From contig CALBOC010000122.1 in assembly GCA_937896705.1 (NCBI GenBank), forward strand, positions 1 through 17,984: a stretch of DNA of 17,984 bases, in the 5' to 3' direction. A program made the translations under genes and the position numbers. How positions within the stretch are numbered: the stretch's first letter is position 1; each line of letters opens with the position of its first letter. Below, piece after piece: positions 15,334 through 17,984 of the stretch. The stretch comes from an uncultured Micrococcaceae bacterium. Its GTDB lineage: Bacteria > Actinomycetota > Actinomycetes > Actinomycetales > Micrococcaceae. The notes beneath the pieces were generated by a model. The model was given only the letters and a program-made list of their open reading frames with translations, was not told the DNA's origin and did not search any database.

Positions 15334-16152
15334 ATGACATCAACGAGCCCCCGGATAGTGATTACCGGCGTTGCATCAGGCATTGGTAAAGAGACTGCCC
15401 AGCTGATGAGCTCACAAGGCTACGAGGTCATTGGTGTGGATCGAGCGCCAGTCGAAGACTTCGTCGGGACCTTCATTCAAGGTGACCTCTCAAACCCAGC
15501 GGGTATCGACGCAATTGCCCAGCAGGTCCGGGAGGCTGCGCCAGAGGGCATCCACGGATTGGCCAACATTGCTGGTGTCCCTGGCACTGCACCCGCAGAG
15601 GTTGTGCTGAATATCAACGTCTTTGGGGTTCGAGACTTGATCTGCGCGCTCCAGCCAGTGCTGCAGCCGGGCGCTTCGATCGTGAATCTCGCTTCTGCCG
15701 TTGCCTACCAATGGCGAGCGAATAAAGTTCAACTGGCCGACTTCGCCCTGGCTGCCGATCGTCAGCAGGCCCTGGATCAGGTCTTAGCTGACGAACAGGT
15801 TGTCGGCAGCTCTTATCTGTTTTCGAAACAGTGTGTGAGCTTCTTGAGCGAGTACTTCGCCGCCGAATTTGTGGCCGACCGGATCCGAGTCAATTCTGTC
15901 AGCCCCGGACCGGTAGAGACCCCAATTCTGGAAGACTTTAAAAACGATCACGGTCGGGACAAAGTAAATTCTGCGGCCGCAACGCTAGGACGCTTTGGGA
16001 CTCCAGCCGATATAGCCCAAAGCATCGCTTACCTCTTGAGCTCGGACGCAGGGTGGGTCAATGGCACCGATCTTCGCGTTGACGGCGGTCTGACTGCCTA
16101 CCGGGAAACCGCCGATCTACGGGCCGCCACACAGTCGCCGGTTGAGGCCTAA
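15334..16152 (+). CDS. Short-chain dehydrogenase/reductase, 3-alpha-HSD / coniferyl-alcohol dehydrogenase-like
   Basis: NAD(P)-dependent alcohol/ketone oxidoreductase, 272 residues. Rossmann motif TGVASGIG (11-18), NIAG (78-81), catalytic Ser121 in NLASAVA, and Tyr161-x3-Lys165 in SSYLFSK are all present, with SPGPVETPIL and a VDGG C-terminal motif. The abbreviated central region and the insertion between Ser and Tyr (residues about 125-158, AYQWRANKVQLADFALAADRQQALDQ) match the layout of Comamonas 3-alpha-hydroxysteroid dehydrogenase and Pseudomonas coniferyl-alcohol dehydrogenase, from memory of these families. ATG 15334 with AAGGAG 7 bp upstream is chosen over an upstream frame start at 15256. 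Its stop overlaps that of the convergent DNA glycosylase by 4 bp. Paired with the divergent ALDH, it suggests alcohol-to-acid oxidation. Confidence 0.9.
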   Translation: MTSTSPRIVITGVASGIGKETAQLMSSQGYEVIGVDRAPVEDFVGTFIQGDLSNPAGIDAIAQQVREAAPEGIHGLANIAGVPGTAPAEVVLNINVFGVRDLICALQPVLQPGASIVNLASAVAYQWRANKVQLADFALAADRQQALDQVLADEQVVGSSYLFSKQCVSFLSEYFAAEFVADRIRVNSVSPGPVETPILEDFKNDHGRDKVNSAAATLGRFGTPADIAQSIAYLLSSDAGWVNGTDLRVDGGLTAYRETADLRAATQSPVEA

Positions 16153-16823
16153 CGCGGGTCGTGGGCTGAAGCTTCCCACACCGCACGCCATTTCTGGGCA
16201 ATGGTCTGCACAGTTTCATGAGCATTCAGACCGCTGGGGTTCGGTAACGCCCACAACTGCACGGTGTCAGGCCAATCCGGAATGGTCGCAACATCCTGAC
16301 GTCCCAGCTTGGTCTTTGGCAGCGTGAACGCCGTCCGGAACGCGGTGATCCCCACGACGGCGACTGCTCGCGGCTTTAGTATCTTCACGCGTTCCACGAG
16401 GCGCTGGCCACCGGTGTGTAATTCCTCGGTGCTCAGCTCGTCGGCGCGCGCACTGGGTCGCGATACAAAATTGGTAATGCCTATCCCGAGCTCGGCCAGC
16501 AGCTGCTCATCGGAACGAGCCAATCCGGTTGATGCATCCACGGTGTGCGGGGTGATGCCAGCTTGGGCCAGGGACGGCCAGAACCGGTTGCCCGGTCGCG
16601 CGAAGGGCGCATTGACCGACGCCGTCCACGGGCTGGGATTAATTCCGACAATGAGCATGCGCAGCATGCCGGCAGACTGTTCGTCGGTGGGGTAGGGGAG
16701 CACATCTTCGCGTCCTAGACCAGAGTCAACCGCGGTGGCAAAATCGGCTTTGGTCGGGCGGCGTCCCTGAAGTGGGGACTCGGCTCGCCACGGGATCCAA
16801 TCGGGTGGCAGCTGCATGCGCAT
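16149..16823 (-). CDS. mug: Mismatch-specific uracil/thymine DNA glycosylase (Mug/TDG family)
   Basis: Base-excision repair enzyme removing uracil or thymine from G:U/G:T mismatches. The protein of 224 residues carries family-2 motifs: GINPSP (60-65; Mug GINPG, catalytic Asn), APFARPGNRFWPSLAQAGITP (72-92) matching the Mug FAHPxNRFW segment, and NPSGLNAHE near the C-terminus (Mug NPSGLSR). It has about 55 extra N-terminal residues compared with E. coli Mug. The frame is open to an ATG at 16883, but that would place the start inside the terminator-like hairpin at 16850-16880. ATG 16823 has AAAGG 7 bp upstream and is preferred. It lies downstream of the catalase gene, a plausible but unproven DNA-damage association. 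Confidence 0.88.
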   Translation of the reverse strand: MRMQLPPDWIPWRAESPLQGRRPTKADFATAVDSGLGREDVLPYPTDEQSAGMLRMLIVGINPSPWTASVNAPFARPGNRFWPSLAQAGITPHTVDASTGLARSDEQLLAELGIGITNFVSRPSARADELSTEELHTGGQRLVERVKILKPRAVAVVGITAFRTAFTLPKTKLGRQDVATIPDWPDTVQLWALPNPSGLNAHETVQTIAQKWRAVWEASAHDPR

Positions 16824-16849
16824 GACAATCCTTTGCGGGTTAAACACGA

Positions 16850-16880
16850 ATTCCGGTGCCCCGGAATGGGGCACCGGAAT
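16850..16880 (-). terminator. Stem-loop between catalase and mug
   Basis: A 13-bp perfect stem ATTCCGGTGCCCC / GGGGCACCGGAAT closes a 5-nt loop, 21 bp after the catalase stop. Only a weak T-rich tail (TCGTGTTT) follows on the minus strand. It likely terminates or attenuates catalase transcription before mug. Confidence 0.65.
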
Positions 16881-16901
16881 CATCGCGTCTTCAGGTAACT
16901 G

Positions 16902-17984
16902 TTAGTTAGTGAAGGTGTGGCGCTTCTTCAAATCGAGTGGGTCGCCACCTGGCTGCTGTTCACCCTGTGGTGAGCCGGCGCGGACCTTTTCTTCGATGCG
17001 CTGGCCGACCTCTTCGTCAATGTTCTTCCAGTACTGGATGGCATTGGACAGGACCGGTTCGATGACGGTCTCGAGGGCACCGGCTACAGTGTCGATGAGT
17101 TCCAGACGCTGGTCATCGTTCATGACTTCGCGGACCAGGGTGTGTGCCTGGCCCCAGTCATCGTCGTCTTCACGCAGCGTGTAGGCTTCGCGAACCAGTG
17201 CGCCGTCGTTCTCCCATGAAGCATCGACGGTGCCTTCTTCATCCGACCAGGAGTCACCAAATGAGTTCGGAACATAGACGGAGCGGTTACCGGTGTGGTG
17301 GTACCACATGGCACCTTCGAAGTTGTAGGTGTGGACCTCAGTCTTCGGCGCGTTGACCGGTAGCTGCTGGAAGTTGGTACCGATGCGGTAGCGCTGAGCA
17401 TCCTGGTAGGCGAAGTTGCGGCCCAACAGCATCTTGTCAGGTGACATGCCCATGCCTGGGACCATGTTGGCTGGCGAAAACGCTGCCTGCTCAATTTCAG
17501 CGAAGAAGTTGGCCGGGTTGCGGTTCAACTCCATGGTGCCCACCTTGATGCGTGGGTAGTCCTTCTTCGACCAGATCTTGGTCAGATCGAACGGGTTGAA
17601 GCGGTAGGACTTGGCTTCTTCGTACGGCATGATCTGGACCCACAGATCCCATGACGGGTTGTCGCCGCGTTCGATGGCTTCGAACAGGTCACGACGGTGG
17701 TAGTCAGCATCGACGCCGGCCATTTTCTCGGCTTCTTCGTTGGTGAAGTATTCCATGCCCTGGTTGGTCAGGAAATGGTACTTGACCCAGAAGCGCTCGC
17801 CTTGAGCGTTAATCCACATGTAAGTGTGGGAGCCGTAACCGTTCATGTGGCGCCAGGTACGTGGCAGGCCACGCTGACCCATCAGGTAAGCAACCTGGTG
17901 TGCAGATTCTGGGTTCTGGGTCCAGAAGTCCCACTGCATGGTGTTGTCACGCAGACCGGAATCTGGCAGACGCTTTTGTGAGCG
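16902..17984 (-). CDS. katA: Monofunctional haem catalase (N-terminus beyond right edge)
   Basis: Decomposes hydrogen peroxide to water and oxygen in the cytoplasm. The frame is open to the window edge and shows 360 residues of a usual 480-510; the distal-haem His and Asn regions are outside. Visible catalase blocks include [20 protein letters not shown], the [17 protein letters not shown] stretch, and the proximal haem segment [23 protein letters not shown], in which the Tyr of FAY is the expected iron ligand. An internal ATG at 17939 is not the start, because catalase-conserved sequence ([14 protein letters not shown]) continues upstream in frame. It is followed by a hairpin and then mug. 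OxyR- or Fur-type regulation cannot be assessed here because the promoter is out of view. Confidence 0.95.
   Translation of the reverse strand, partial: RSQKRLPDSGLRDNTMQWDFWTQNPESAHQVAYLMGQRGLPRTWRHMNGYGSHTYMWINAQGERFWVKYHFLTNQGMEYFTNEEAEKMAGVDADYHRRDLFEAIERGDNPSWDLWVQIMPYEEAKSYRFNPFDLTKIWSKKDYPRIKVGTMELNRNPANFFAEIEQAAFSPANMVPGMGMSPDKMLLGRNFAYQDAQRYRIGTNFQQLPVNAPKTEVHTYNFEGAMWYHHTGNRSVYVPNSFGDSWSDEEGTVDASWENDGALVREAYTLREDDDDWGQAHTLVREVMNDDQRLELIDTVAGALETVIEPVLSNAIQYWKNIDEEVGQRIEEKVRAGSPQGEQQPGGDPLDLKKRHTFTN

Noticed and set aside
16824..16883. Upstream ATG 16883 as the start of mug
   Set aside because: The coding sequence would contain the 13-bp terminator-like stem after katA, and ATG 16823 has its own AAAGG site.
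1..17984. tRNA, rRNA, CRISPR arrays, prophage or toxin-antitoxin genes
   Set aside because: No cloverleaf-like sequence, regularly spaced repeats, integrase or small paired genes were found on reading both strands.

Overview
The window looks like chromosomal DNA of a moderately GC-rich actinobacterium, most plausibly a Micrococcales/Micrococcaceae-type organism. This is inferred from codon choice, GTG/TTG starts with strong AGGAGG-like ribosome binding sites, and the flavour of the PurA, IclR and P450 proteins; no rRNA or other taxonomic marker is present. All identifications come from reading protein motifs, not from database searches.

Layout. (1) 1-2897, minus strand: a tripartite TRAP transporter operon dctQ-dctM-dctP (dctP runs off the left edge), headed by a candidate promoter and a 16-bp palindromic operator. 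(2) 2898-3430: a 533-bp divergent intergenic region. (3) 3431-6152, plus strand: purA (adenylosuccinate synthetase) followed 7 bp later by thrC (threonine synthase), then a non-coding stretch with a 15-bp direct repeat, a complex hairpin and a textbook intrinsic terminator. (4) 6448-16152: a catabolic cluster with the flavour of plant/lignin-derived aromatic metabolism. It holds an MFS permease (minus), a divergent IclR regulator, a phthalate-dioxygenase-reductase-type flavin/[2Fe-2S] reductase, a CYP199A-like cytochrome P450, an ACS-type MFS anion symporter, a metallo-beta-lactamase-fold hydrolase, an aldehyde dehydrogenase, and an SDR resembling 3-alpha-hydroxysteroid / coniferyl-alcohol dehydrogenases. 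(5) 16149-17984, minus strand: a Mug/TDG-type DNA glycosylase and a monofunctional catalase truncated by the right edge.

How the cluster may work (inference). The transporters would import an aromatic carboxylate. The reductase would feed NAD(P)H electrons to the P450, which by family would O-demethylate or hydroxylate a para-substituted benzoate. The SDR and aldehyde dehydrogenase would oxidise an alcohol to an aldehyde to an acid. No ring-cleavage gene is visible, so lower pathway steps lie elsewhere.

The strongest non-coding signal is a 19-bp motif, consensus CTTTCCRTTRGAYRGAMAR, present once in each of three intergenic regions: MFS/iclR, upstream of reductase-P450, and ALDH/SDR. It is the likely operator of the IclR protein and defines a local regulon of several transcripts. 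The second point of interest is the pairing of a CYP199A-like P450 with a PDR-type reductase, effectively an unfused counterpart of CYP116B/P450-RhF enzymes.
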